Source: Atherix ibis
Taxonomy: Eukaryota > Arthropoda > Insecta > Diptera > Athericidae
Direction of reading: 5' to 3'
Length of the DNA stretch: 64,000 nucleotides
Assembly (NCBI GenBank): GCA_958298945.1
Contig: OY282605.1
Location: 38,480,811 to 38,544,810 of the forward strand
The notes below the pieces were generated by a model. That model had not been told where the DNA came from. It made no database searches and was given only the letters and a program-made list of their open reading frames with translations. This document shows positions 43,931 through 56,173 of the stretch, one piece after another (position 1 is the first letter of the stretch; every line of letters begins with the position of its first letter). The position numbers and the translations under genes were made by a program.

Positions 43931-45537
43931 GATTTTTAATTATATTTTCGTCTGTGATAGATAAATTTTTTTTTTAAATTATGATATTATATGCCAAAAA
44001 AATATCGCTTTATCATACAAAATTTATATAAATAAAATAGATACACTTATTGTACAGATACGTGTACACTTATGAGTATTATTATTTTTTTTTTTTTTAA
44101 TTTTTATTGATTTTTCTATTTCAAAAATAATAGAAAAAAACAATAAATTTTTTTTATATATCATATTCTATTGTAAAATGAAGTGCACTCAAAAATATTC
44201 AATTATTTTCTATAAAAGATTATCGATCTTCATATTTTGATAATGTTGTCATATTTGTACTTAATTAATTAAACGTAACAATAAGATTGAAAAAAAAATT
44301 AAAAAAATTTATGCACTTTTAATTGATATGAAAAATCTATAATTTCCTTCGGCAAAAAAAAAAAGGAATTTTAATATTTTAGAAAAAAATTCATTGGGTA
44401 TTCATCTGCACCTATTGACGGCAGTGGTCAAAAAAGGCAGCGGCGCAGATAGTGACATTAGTTCTAGCACCGCAGCCAGCACGGTAGCAAGCAAGAAAAC
44501 AAGCATCGTGTAGAAAGGCTACCAACGCTACGCAATATAACCGGCCTAGCTCTGGGTTATAAGTGGCAGCACTTGAGAAGCCATTATTTAAAACGTGGTA
44601 TGAAGTGCAAATTAAAAAAATTTATAATTAATTTATGGCTTTCGAAATGTGATGAAGTGACAAAAGAATTCTGCGCGCTTGCAGATTGACAAATCCAGAT
44701 TCAATGTAAAGACTAATAAGGGGGAAAAAAACATTAACGAATTTTTGTCGGAATAGGGACTTTTGTTGTTCCTAGAGCCTAATAAATACCTCCCCCCCTT
44801 CCGCTAATAACAAATATCTTAACAATTTTCGGCATTTTGAATTAATTCGCATCGAAATGAAACTAAACAAAACGAAAGTTGACTAATTTGATTTTAAAAA
44901 TAAAATAAAATAATTAATAAACTCTGGACGCGCACGTCATATCAAGATCGGATATTCAAGTTCGGATATGTCATCATTTTTGGTTTATGTTAACAAAATG
45001 CAGACAATGGAGGGAATCACATAGAAAGTGCTTGAGGAGCAGTTTTTGAATGGTAATAGAGTTATAAGTTGGATTTCCCGTTCGAAAGGTAATCAAAAAT
45101 GAGTCACCTTTAATGACATTTTTGTGGTGATCGCCAACCTTATGAGTAATAAATTTCATAAGAACTGTAATCAATATTAGTGCAAAAATTTTCATAAAAC
45201 CAAATACAATACAATTTTGTTGATAACCACAGACAATTTAATTTTTAAAAAATATCTTAGATTAGTAATAGTAAATGCTAATCGATATTTGTACTTCAAA
45301 GTTCCATAGCATTTTGTCTCATTACACATTTGATTCTAGTGAAGCGGTTACATTTTAGATCCATTTCGTTGATGGTATAAGTAGTTATGTGGCAATTATT
45401 TTTAAAATTTCTTACTGGATTGTGGTCTTCACTTACTTACAGAACTTATATTGACTGACATAAGCGACAACACTTTTAAGGATTAATAACTCAAGCAGAT
45501 TTCTGAAATTATATTTTACCCTTTTAAAAGTTAAATA
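43931..45537. other. AT-rich flank apart from the 44.4-kb island
   Basis: No further gene or element recognised. The ORF at 44974-45195 (minus) is unassigned. Confidence 0.5.
44400..44600. other. less AT-rich island upstream of Vrp1, candidate 5' exon or promoter
   Basis: About 200 bp (GACGGCAGTGGTC, AGGCAGCGGCGCAGATAG, CCGCAGCCAGCACGGTAGCA, AACCGGCCTAGCTCTG) stand out from AT-rich surroundings, 2 kb upstream of the Vrp1 start codon. No ORF or transposon feature explains it. I could not find a convincing donor site on the minus strand, so its role as a Vrp1 5' untranslated exon is a guess. Confidence 0.2.
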
Positions 45538-47796
45538 GTTATCGAATTTGTACTTTGAAAAATAAAATTACATAAAGTACACTTAAAATTCGGAGTCCGA
45601 TTAAAATTTAAAATTCATTATACTGCTAGGATCTTGTCATTTAGCATGGAATATAATATAGAGTGGTCCATCTAGCGGTTGCATTTTGAACCACGATTTA
45701 TTTGAAGTACTTGAGTGTTAAATGTCATCGCGAATTGACAGATTGTTAGTTGAAAGTCTGAATTTTTACGAAATGGTAATCCATATGCTTGAAGAAAAAT
45801 TTTAAATATTGAGAATTTACTTCCAAAGTGGTAAGTCTTCAACCCAAACTATGAGAAATTAAAAAAAAAAATGAGCAAAAATCGAATGCCATCACGTTAA
45901 CTTGTGGACAAATTCGTGAAGCGAGTTCGCGAAACTGATTTGTTGGTTGCCAAAGCAACTCGTTCCCGCTCTAAGACATTGCGTACGACCGAGAATATTG
46001 CCGCTGTTGCTGAAAATGTCCGTGATCATCCATCAACATCAACTCGTCACCGTTCTCAGGAATTGAACATTTCTGGCACTTCTCTGTTGAGAATTTTGCA
46101 CAAAGACCTCGGTTTGAAAGCTTACAAAGTTCAATGAGTCCAACAACTAAAGCCGCATGACCATCCGATGCGTTTTCGGTTTGCCCAATGGGCTCAAGAT
46201 TAATTGGCCGAAGATGAGCATTTTTAACGAAAAATCATCTTTTCGGATGAGGCCCATTTCCACCTCGGTGGGCATGTCAACAAACAAAATTGTCTCATCT
46301 GGGGATCAGAAAATTCATACGTCACCATGGAAAAGCCGATGCATCAACAACGAGTCCCGGTTTGGTGCGGATTTTGAACTGGAGGCATCATTGGCCTGTT
46401 TTTCTTCGAAAACGATGAAGAAGCCGCCGTTACGGTCAATGGTGAGCGCTATCGTGCATGCTCAACGAATTTTTGTTTCCAAAAGTTGAAGAGAATGGCA
46501 TGGACGATATTTGGTTTCAACAGAACGGGGCCACTTGCCACACAGCCAACGTAACAATCCAACTTTTGGGCACTGCTTTTAAAAACCGAATAATCAGCTG
46601 AAATTCTGATGTCAATTGGCCGCCTCGGAGCTGTGATTTGATTCGAGTTAACGTCATGAGACTTTTTGCAGAACTCTATTTTTTTTGAGGGATTTTCTAA
46701 AGTCTTTCTCACACATTTCTGCCAGTAATTGTGATAATTACATGTGGCTTTTAAATGCTCCAAGGGATTGTTTCCGTAAACACGATATCTCGCGGAGTCT
46801 TACAACAAAAAAAGGCCAACCGCGTCAAATCTCATGATCTTGGAGACTAATTGGACATCAGCAAGTCGCTTTTCACGCAATAAAGCAAAAAAAATTGTCA
46901 TATTGTGTAGCTTATGGTTCAGTTTTGTTGGAAGCAAATATGTGGTCCAGATAGACATCCTCAAATTCAAGCCAAAAAAATATCTGGTATTATGTGACCA
47001 TAGAGCTCAGAATTGAGGTTTACGGTTTTACCACACATTAACTTGTGGGTTTTTAGAGCCCCATATATGAGAATTTTGCCATTGAGGTATGCACCATCGC
47101 TGAAATTTTTTTTTTTAATAATGCGTTGTTCCTGCACTCAATTCGGCGTATTTCGGTGTAATCTTTAATAATTTTTATTAGCATAAACTACCACAAACAA
47201 CTACCGTTTTCAGGCTGTAATTCGACTATTACTTAATGAATAGTGGCTTTTAAATGCTCTAAAGTTTAAGGATTATTTGCGTTGCGTTAACATGATATTT
47301 CGCGTAGCCTTACAAAAAAAAAGGTCAACTGCGTCAAATCGCATGATCTTCGAGACCAATTGGACATCAGCAAATCGCTTTTCACTCAATAAAGCGATTG
47401 TGTAGGTTGTGGCACCGTTTTGTTGGAAGCAAATATGGTCCAAATTAATATCTTCAAATTTAATCATTAATCTGGTATTATGTGACCATAGAGCTCAGAA
47501 TTGAGGTTTACGGTTTTTCCATACAGTCACTTGTGGGTTTTTAGAGCCCCATATATGAGAAATTTACTTAATGAGGTATGCATCAAGCAACAAATAGGGC
47601 TCATCACTGAAAAAAAATTTGTCAAAAGTGCGTTGTTCCAGCACTCAATTTGGCGTATTTTTTACGTATTTCTTGGTCGCCAATCTTTAATAATATTTAT
47701 TGGCAAACCTTAAACAAACAACTACCGCCTTGGATGTCTAACAGATGTCAAATGACAGGGCCATACTCTACGAACTACAAAATGGATAATCTGGTA
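45538..47796 (-). mobile_element. D41-C copy 5, minus strand, split by a D41-E insertion
   Basis: The 3' end GTTATCGAATTTGTACTTTG at about 45538 parallels the left end of copy 4. The sequence is interrupted at about 45657 and resumes near 46640 with CATGAGACTTTTTGCAGAAC (compare ACGAGACTTTTTGCAG in copy 6 at 48900). It ends at about 47796 with CTACAAAATGGATAATCTGG, preceded by the eroded leader CAGATGTCAAATGACAG. A 600-bp segment (GGAAGCAAATATGTGGTCCA, CATAGAGCTCAGAATTGAGG, TCACTTGTGGGTTTTTAGAG) occurs twice, near 46930-47080 and 47425-47560. Confidence 0.75.
45659..46635 (+). mobile_element. D41-E copy 2, truncated at its 3' end, inserted in D41-C copy 5
   Basis: Begins TAGAGTGGTCCATCTAGCGG next to TA (45657-45658). 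Transposase pieces: KFVKRVRETDLLVAKATRSR, LRTTENIAAVAENVRDHPST, HRSQELNISGTSLLRILHKD, then the first catalytic block near 46240 (IIFSDEAHFHLGGHVNKQNC), VTVNGERYR-like, MDDIWFQQNGATCHTANVTI (second catalytic position Asn, near 46515) and WPPRSCDL near 46620-46640. It is cut immediately before the third catalytic residue. The right terminal repeat is missing, so the junction with D41-C is a deletion. Confidence 0.85.
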
Positions 47797-48816
47797 TTTA
47801 AGATCAGAATAAATTAAAAAAAAACAATTTTACAATAAATACAAACTGAAGTCAACAAGAGGTCTTAATACGTGTAGAATTTAATACCATTACACAAATA
47901 TGTGTCTGTCTATCTATTTTACTATCTGCACTTGGCATAGTCACTTCCCAAGATGGTTTAATTATAATTAAATCGATCAACAAAAGTGGGAGGTCGATAT
48001 TCATTCAACGATCAATTCATTCAAGTATTTTTTTGTGGGGTAGCTCAACTCCTAACTTGTATTACCGAGATGCCTGAATCATACTCGCTATCAACTCAAG
48101 ATCCATTTTGATGGAAACATTTTCTTATGATGTTGACACTTTTTGTTCGTAATGTAAACAAATATGAGAGAAGATTAAGCAATTCGTGTTTTCAAAACTC
48201 AAGACCTCATCAAACTCCGCTTATTTAGGTATCTACTTCGGAAGACTCTTCTGGTCTTTAGGTGTGCTTTCAGTTCTGTTTTTTTTTTTTTTTTGACTAC
48301 AGACAACAATAAATGTGCCTTTACAAAGTAGATCCCAGGCCTATTATAATCATGATAATTATTGTTATTATTCTTTTGTTAGTATTACGAAATTTTATAA
48401 TAATAAGAAAATATTCTAAAATTTTTTCTTTTATGAGAGGAACGATAAGTAGATGAAAATTTAATATATTTCGGACGTCAAATCTAAAATGAGGAAGTCC
48501 TGAGTGGGAAATAATACCTAGAGGAAGTAGGTTTGCAATAGTAAAGGGAGAGGAGGGGGGGGTGGTGTTATTTTTTTTTATATTAATCACTTAAGCTAAA
48601 GGAATTATGAACAGTAGGAGGGGTCCTTGATTTTACCGTAAGATGTCCTCACATCCACGTAACAAAAAAAACAGTTCAGAACACCTGCGTAGGTGGCACA
48701 TTCCCCAAGGGCAGGGTTTAGGGTCAGAAAAAGAAAAAAACACTCTACAACAAATAACCGGTGGAGTTTGAAGTTCATTTATTGGTCAAGTCCCCCCCCC
48801 CCCCCAATGAATTAAA
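47797..48816. other. flank without a recognised gene; C14 run at its end
   Basis: Contains a 14-base poly-C at 48792-48805 and a G-rich patch near 48547-48565. The ORF at 48321-48590 (minus) is unrecognised. Confidence 0.5.
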
Positions 48817-49520
48817 GGGTTAACCAATTTGTGCTTCCCAAAATCAAGTTAAAATAAAAAATAAAATAAAAATTCAGATTTTGATAAAATTCAAATAGCC
48901 GCCACGAGACTTTTTGCAGTACTCAATCTTTTTAATATAATTTTTTCATGACTTTTTCGCACTGTAACTTGGCCATTCCTTGGCAGATGTTCGTATTTAA
49001 ATGCTCAAAAGTTTGAGGACGCCAACGTAAAGACGATCTTTTGCGTAGCTTTATAGGACGGCGTCAAATCGCACAATTTTGAAGGCCAATTCACATCACC
49101 AAATCGTGCAATAAAGCAAATATTTTTCGTGTTATGTTGCTTTCGGCGTTATTTTGTTGAAACCACAGATGAAAATCTTCAAGATAAGGTCAAAAACTTA
49201 GGTCAATAGGGCTCCGAATTGACGGTAACGGTCTCACCTTCTTCATTTTTGAAAGAAATGCGGACCAATGAGCCACATATATGACAATTTTGCTTTTTGA
49301 CATATCCAAAGATATGAGCGTCATAATCTATTCTTAAAGCGCGGAACGTGACTACAGCAGAATCATAATTTTTTTTTTTTAAATTTAATAATTTTAACAC
49401 GTTGTTTAGTAAAATGGCATAACGTAAACTAAACCAATGCTACCTTGGATGACACATAGCTGTAACAGATGTTCAATGAAAGGGTGGGTTCTGCTTTCCA
49501 AACCGCAAAATTAATAACCG
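48817..49520 (-). mobile_element. D41-C copy 6, minus strand, short deletion derivative
   Basis: The left (3') end GGGTTAACCAATTTGTGCTT and the right end reversed GGTTATTAATTTTGCGGTTT match the D41-C terminal repeats. C-terminal coding scraps (TTTGAGGACGCCAACGTAAA, GCGTCAAATCGCACAATTTT) and the first catalytic/GGYVNKQNC-like block near 49290 (YDAHIFGYVKKQNCHICGS) are kept; much of the centre is gone. Confidence 0.82.
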
Positions 49521-50106
49521 TGTTTATCAAATCAACCCATCCACATTGAAGAATTATTTTATTTGTATAAATAAATAAAAATTTGTGGTATATTTTATAG
49601 AAAGATAAAAAGAACCTTTACCTATGCACATCTGCGATATTTTTTTTTTGATTTTTGGCAATCGAAATGTTAGCTATCAATGGTGATAATAACAATAAAA
49701 ACGATTCAAAACAGTTGTCAAATAGTCGATTATATAAAATACCAAAATCGATATACGAGATTATATGGCACTATTCTTAGAATATTCCAAAGATCACTTC
49801 GGCTCCCAACAAAAAAAAATTGATAAAATTTAGATTGTATATCAGCTTTTTTAGGTACAGTCACTTACAAAAATTAACTATAGAAAAAAGAAATTATTTT
49901 TGTTGAACTAAAATAGTTTTCTTTTGTAAAAAATCTAATAAGAGCAGTTTGAAAATATTTAATATTTTTCTTCTACTAATATTAATTCTATCAAATGTTT
50001 AAAAAACATATGTGTATTTTACAGAAGTTATATGAAAATGTTATGTCTTTTAGAATATCTACGATCACAATTAGGCTTTCTAATATTAAGATTACATAAT
50101 CAAGAC
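49521..50106. other. AT-rich flank, nothing recognised
   Basis: No coding blocks or element ends. Confidence 0.6.
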
Positions 50107-50108
50107 TA

Positions 50109-51386
50109 TGAGGGCTGTTCAATAAGTCCTCGGCCTAATAATAATTTATTCCAGCACTATTCTTAAGACATTACACCCTTCTCTACTGTTGCTTTTTATG
50201 AAGCTTTAGCCTCCGTAGCTGTTTAAAAAATTATTTCCCAGAGATGATTCTTATAAATTTTGGAAACAGGCGGAAGTCAGCTTGATCCAAGCGTACCGAA
50301 CATAGATCATATTTAAAATACCGCGTACACTTTTTTTATCATGCCTAGTTTTTTGTTGTTGATAATATGTGAAAAGTCGATCTTTTTTGAGACTACCTTC
50401 ATTCAACTGCTATGATTATATTTAAATTTAGCTACTCACTTTTGCTTGTTTGTAAGTTGAATACCATAGCAATGGCATAACGGACGAGGTTTGAGAAGTT
50501 TTCGGAATGGTTGTTGAGTAGACTGGCTTTCGACGTTTGGCCAATGTATGAAAAGAAATCTGCCACAGTTGGCCCAATCTATTTATCTACGCACGGTCAA
50601 ACATGTTAAATGCCATATGGTTAGTAGATGCGTCAAATTTGCTGCCGGGTGAGGATACCAGCATAACCTGGAACTTAATGCAACTGTCAACGTTTCAGTT
50701 ATCACTGCCTATTTTTCTTTATTTTTGATGTTCATATGGGTCTTATTACTGCATTGTATAAATTCGTCTAGGCGGCGGGATGTTAATTATAGGCCAGCTT
50801 ACCATCCAAATACCTAACAAGGGGCAACAATATTAATCCTTGCTAGAGGAAATCACATGTCAAGGAACAATATTGTTGCCCCTTGTAACCACATGCAAAT
50901 AATTATGCAAATGCAGTTCATTATGAATCTTCAATGAAGGGCGTGGTGCATGAGACAAAAAGCTTAACAGAGCTTTGGGGGTGCGAATTGCGAAATTCTG
51001 TTGGTGTTCCTATGGTCACTCGAATGGAGGATCGCTCTAAATTCAGAATAATCTGTTTTAGATGGGAATTCGGGGTAAGAAGTCCCTATTCTCCCGAATG
51101 GGCCCTGACTGTTGGCGTAGGCATCGGGTTGGCTGAGGTCTAGAAAAAAGTGATTTTCTTATTTGAATCATCGATTTTCTTTTATATGCAATTAATACTT
51201 TTATATGCAATTAAAACTATTAAGTTTTCGAAAAATTTGTTTTAGAATAGCAGATAGAGAAATAATATTTAAAAAAAAATTATTTACATACAATTATGAA
51301 GCAGTTGTGATAACTTAAAAACAAAAAAAAATTCATATCTGTATCACTCATAGCTTAGGCCAAAAACTTTTCGAACCACACCTTCA
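50109..51386 (-). mobile_element. MAR-5: mariner-sized element, mostly unreadable
   Basis: Ends TGAGGGCTGTTCAATAAGTC and, reversed, TGAAGGTGTGGTTCGAAAAG (both followed by a GGCCTAA block) define 1278 bp; TA is present at the left (50107-50108) but not clearly at the right. Minus-strand text near 50290-50225 reads DQADFRLFPKFIRIISGK, the third catalytic block of a mariner. The other two catalytic blocks were not found, and 50.34-51.3 kb reads as unfamiliar sequence with a hairpin (50817-50886) and an unassigned ORF (50934-51143). Probably a mariner with foreign or highly diverged interior. Confidence 0.6.
50817..50886. repeat. perfect inverted repeat, 18-nt arms, 34-nt loop
   Basis: ACAAGGGGCAACAATATT at 50817-50834 and its exact complement at 50869-50886. 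Confidence 0.88.
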
Positions 51387-51387
51387 T

Positions 51388-52974
51388 TCGTTTTGTTTTA
51401 AATTAATTTTATTTTAAAAAATTTTAATAAAGTTTCAAATGATTTTCGCACCTTAAAAAGGTAAATTTTTTATTAAATAAACTAGATTTCTGCATTTTCA
51501 TTAGGTAATCTGAAAAGTCTGTTAATTTTTATATGATAAAATAAAAGAAACTTTTGTTGTCATATTTTTGGTGACATTTTAATTTTTGGCGCCTTAGAAA
51601 TATTGCGCACACTTTACTGAACAAGCATTCACTTAAATACTTATGTGCGGTAGTGTACATCAATAATGAGCCAATTTTTTGTTTGTTGGCAACAAACATT
51701 TTTTGGCTACAAATAATTTCGAAAATAATATCAAATTTTTCATATATTTTCGGGTTAATTTTGCCATCAACTGTAAAACGAGCCTATTTTTTTTATTTGC
51801 TGGAGTCCACCCGGAACAAATCGATTTTTGGGGAGTGTTTTATTTGTTTTTATAATAAAATTAAGAGAAAACAAGTTTTTGGCGGTATTTTACTATATTT
51901 ATATACTCGTCAGTTAAGAATGTTCTGCCATCTTATAAAAAAAAACCAACTAAATAAGCAATTCTGATCTTGTTTTATTAATTAAATTAAATTAAATTAA
52001 ATTTATTGGTCATCGATTTTCAGTCTCCCTAAAATATATTTTTTTTTCTTAAATTGTCTTCTTTTTTATTTAACGATAAATTAATGGGAAAAGAGAAATC
52101 GATTCGATCCATCGGAATAGTTGACATTTGAATGAATATGTTGAACACCAAAACGATTATTCATGAAATACCGATGCGGGAGTCTCCTCACGCGCATTTT
52201 CAGTACCATTTCGAAGATCCAAAACAAAAAAAAAAAACAAAAAATATAAATAAAAATACGAGAAAAATGCTTGCGCAAACTGACGTCATATTACATAGGC
52301 AACTGGTCATACTGTGTATGGTGTGGAAGTAGATGAAATCGAACATGAACGCATTCGAGGCCCATTTTGAAGATCATGTGGGATCTGATTTGTGCCTCTC
52401 CAGCTCAGCGCGTCGCTTGTGGTCACATTCCGTCGTCCGTAATTGACAGTGTTTATTGAGAAAAATTTTTAACAAAAAAAAGTGAAGACAATAAGCGACG
52501 TGACAAAATGATCACCTCGGTTACTTCATCAATAATAAACATGAGCACATATTACATGTACAAGTATGCGCATAGTTTAGGAATCGAAATATTGTTCCAT
52601 GCCAACACGGACATAGGCATAGAGGACGCCTCTTCGTTCGTATACGAGTATACGCTGAGTGGGAGGCCATCTAATGAATACCAATAAGACAAATCTAAGA
52701 GTTCAAATTATTGCAAATCAGACCGATTTGATTCTAAGGCCGGTTGTCAACAAGTTGATGGTTAACCAAGGCTTTGCACACTGCCAGATACAGACCAGAT
52801 TATCATTTCCTATTATTATGGAGAGTAATTTTTTTAAATTATAATAAAAATATTTCTTGTTAAAACGACAGAAGGCAGAACCTGTTCGAAAAATTATTAA
52901 CTATTAATATTATTAAGTAACTTAAGCTGATTTGGTCCCCGAAAGATGGCTAATTGATATTTTGTAATGCTATC
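51388..52974. other. flank without a recognised gene
   Basis: The part 52090-52640 is less AT-rich than average, with ORFs at 52132-52332 and 52659-52844 that I cannot assign. Regulatory or exonic content is possible but not shown. Confidence 0.4.
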
Positions 52975-52976
52975 TA

Positions 52977-53600
52977 CGAGGTGTGGCTTGAGAATGGTAT
53001 TACTAAGACCGATCTGGCAACACGGAGTTATCGTAAACATAACCGTTTTTCGGCAATTAACAATTCAATCATTTTGATCGTTTAGCAAAGACTAAAAATA
53101 GCTTCTCCTCAAACCCGAAAGCTGTAAGGGTTTTCGGATTAGGTCCTCGCTAATTTTTTTTTTTTAAATTTGTAATAATTTTGAATGCCGATTGGAGGTC
53201 TGGTTTTGTGAAAGTTTTCAGTCGAGGTATGGCAGAAAAGCGTGGGACTGTGGAGTTCTCCTCCACATACCTTGTGTAGGTTAGTCCCTCGTAGACGTGC
53301 AGTACAAGTTTCTAATCCATACGGTAACTACCCGTCCTTATAGCGCATGATAAGTGAAATTGTGTTTTTATAGTGCGCTACGAAAAATAGAACAACGAAT
53401 TTTGGAGCTATGATATGCCCCATCAAATTTTGTGGTACATTTTAATATAAAACATTTTTGGAGAACTTTGAAGCAGCAGCAGGCGGACCTCGCTCAGGAA
53501 GGCCTGCAATATCGAAAATTGATGACAATTTGGAACGATTAAAGGCTCTTGTGAGGTCAGATCAAATTACGTTGGGCTCAGAAGAAGTGTTCTTCGCGTC
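52977..53600 (+). mobile_element. MAR-6 copy 1: truncated mariner, 5' part
   Basis: CGAGGTGTGGCTTGAGAATG after TA (52975-52976), then GACCGATCTGGCAACACGG. A second terminal-repeat-like start (CGAGGTATGGCAGAAAAGCG) lies at 53223, followed by TGTAGGTTAGTCCCT near 53275. The N-terminal transposase block GGPRSGRPAISKIDDNLERL then KALVRSDQITL (53485-53575) is the SGRPS...DDNVERVR..V..D block of mariners. The 3' part is absent; D41-C copy 7 follows. Confidence 0.72.
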
Positions 53601-53689
53601 AGATCGGATTTTGCAGATATTTTCGGTACTCCACCTTGTTGGGAAAATGGTTTCGGTAGTTCCCCAGACCCCCTATTCAGTGATCAAAG

Positions 53690-54383
53690 AAGTTAACGAA
53701 TATGGCGTTTGGTGAGCACATCGGCGTCATTTGACAGCTGTCAAACATATATGTCATCTGATGTGGCGTTTGTTTAGTTTAAAGTTGCCCATTTTATATT
53801 ATGGATCGTTTAATCACTGAGTTACGCCAATTGGGTGCTGGAACAACCGGCTTCGAAGGGTGATTTTTCGATCAAATTTTCTCCAGCGATGAGGCTCATT
53901 TCTCGCAGGATGGCCAGGTTAGTGGTGCTCTCAAAATTCATAAGTGTCTACGAAGAAGTCTATGTTTTCGAGAAAAGTGACTTTCTGGTATGCGATTTTG
54001 CCCTAAGCTGTCATTTGTGTGTATTTATATGAAAATTAATAAGGAAAGACCAACTTTTTTTTAACTGAACTTAAAAGTTTTAATGTGGACAATATGTGGT
54101 TCTAACAAGACTCCACCACATACCACACGACAAAACAAATTTTGCCCTCATTGTGCGAGAAGTTCTCCGGATAAGTAATTTCGAGTTTAGATGCTGTCAC
54201 TTAGCCACCAAGATCGTGCTATTTGACTAAGTTGGACTTTTTTTTTATATACCATAGATTATGCAAAAGATCGTGTTATACAGATAATCTTCCATGAATA
54301 ATGACAAGGTCTAAGCAGTATAATTTTTATCGAAATCGGAATTTTAAATATGTTTTATTCCATTTTACTCAAGTGGGGATAAC
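53690..54383 (+). mobile_element. D41-C copy 7, short derivative
   Basis: The eroded left end (GTTAACGAATATGGCGTTTG) is followed by the TTTGACAGCTGTCAAA leader (about 53729); the right end reversed is GGTTATCCCCACTTGAGTAA. Coding scraps: FSSDEAHFS-like (FSPAMRLISRRMAR, near 53880), a DSTTYHTTKQILPSLCEKFS-like second catalytic block with Asp (near 54110), and RSCYLTKLDF-like near 54215. Confidence 0.8.
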
Positions 54384-55771
54384 CGAAATGGCTATAAGCT
54401 TTGGTACTTCAAATCTCAAAGAGCATATAATATTTAGAACTGATCGTTATCTTCTTTATTTAACCTAAAAAAAAAGGATCCTTCTATAAAAATTTGTTTA
54501 GTTTATTGTCAAAAATAAAATTTGTTTTAATTGAAAATCTACACTTAATCCGAAAGATCATTTTTAATATTTTAAAATTATCTCTCGACTAAAATAATCG
54601 TCTATCAGAAATTTTAAATCAATTTACTCGAACAGGTAACACAACCACACACAATTTCCTCATTATTTTTACGTTGTCGTTGTATTAAAACATAATAAAT
54701 AACAAAAGTATCTATTTACAAACATTATCATTAACATTTTACTATAAAAGTCGGTTCTATTTAGTATAATACTTTTTTCTACTCGACTAGAATTCTAATT
54801 TATTTACTAATTCAATGATACTTATTCGTTATTTGTACATATTTTAGAAGTGATTGATTTTTATTTAATCTTTAGTAAAAATAATTCAAAGAAATTTTTA
54901 TGCAACTTATTTAATAAATACAAGATATCTTTACTTTTATTTGATTTTTAAAACCACCTTTTATGTCCACATATAGAATTTTAAAATAAATTGACTATTA
55001 GTCATGTTTTTAATAGAATATCTGATTAGCAATATGCATATTACGGAACCACCTAGAATTTAATAATACTATGAGTAATATTCCAGGTGTTTGGTGGCAT
55101 TATTTTTTTTTCTTTTTTAGATCTAACAGTTTCAAATTTTGTGTTTTTTATTTTTTAAAACTTATGAAATATTAACTATCTTAGGAAATTAGGAAATTAC
55201 AACCAAGAATGCAGGTTGTTTGTAACAAAAAAAGAAAGAATTAAAGAATAAAATTTAATCTTTTTCCAAAAATTTCAAGAACAAATCGAATCGTATTCCT
55301 AAAAATCTACTCAATTACTCACTTTTCCCTGAAACTAATGATCTTTAACCAAATAACACACTTTGACAATTGATATCTTATATAAACGAGTATATCAACG
55401 AAATCGATTCAATTTAAAGCTAGCGTATTCCAGGTAGAGTGTTTATATTAAAATCGATTTATTCAACAAAATAAAAGAAGAAAAAAATGCATTTCGATAA
55501 TGGAATCCATTGATGAGAGCCTGCTTGACAAAGGTGATATGAAATGTTATTTATATAAAATGGGATGGTTTTTAAATTAACTTGATAAGAGGAGGCAGCG
55601 TTGGGGATTTTGTGTAAAAAATTTCTATGTCAAAATTTCTCGTTAAGGTTGATTATTTTATATATTATATATTGCTGCCTAAATTTCAATATTTATGCAA
55701 AATTCCCGAAAATCGCCATATTGTTAGAAGCAACCTTTAATTATGATGAGTTTTTAAATGGTCATTTCCAT
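54384..55771. other. AT-rich flank, nothing recognised
   Basis: Long A/T tracts, no supported coding or element ends. Confidence 0.6.
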
Positions 55772-55773
55772 TA

Positions 55774-56171
55774 GATGGTCAGCCAACGAGACGTCAAAAT
55801 AACAACATAATCCGCACAAAAATTTTACTGACTATAACATATAATAGATTAGTGACGTTTGCTGACGTTGCTGACTCACCAGCCGACCAATTTTGGCTGA
55901 TAAAATTGCTAACAGATCAGTCAATTTTGACTAAATTATTTTTACCCAATTATAAACTCTATTTGAAATCGTTTAAGGAAGAGTATTTTTACATTAATTG
56001 TTCACTATTGATTTCTAATAAAATCACCTAAATTATTTCAATAAAAATTTTTTAAATAGAAAAGCACAAAAATGGCTTTCAACAAAGGATAATAAAATTA
56101 AATCAATTCGATAGAATTATAAATTTGGCTGACAAAGTGGCTAAAAAATCAGTCGATTTTGGCTCACCATC
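55774..56171. mobile_element. 398-bp MITE with GATGGTCAGCCAA-type ends
   Basis: The ends GATGGTCAGCCAA and, reversed, GATGGTGAGCCAAAA are inverted and flanked by TA (55772-55773, 56172-56173). The interior has no coding capacity and is dense in GCTGAC/GTCAGC motifs (for example TTGCTGACGTTGCTGACTCA and ACCAATTTTGGCTGATAA). The family is unknown to me; the TA target suggests a Tc1/mariner-mobilised element. Confidence 0.6.
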
Positions 56172-56173
56172 TA

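Noticed and set aside
48792..48805. Poly-C run as a functional motif
   Set aside because: A 14-base homopolymer without context is more likely slippage or a sequencing/assembly effect.
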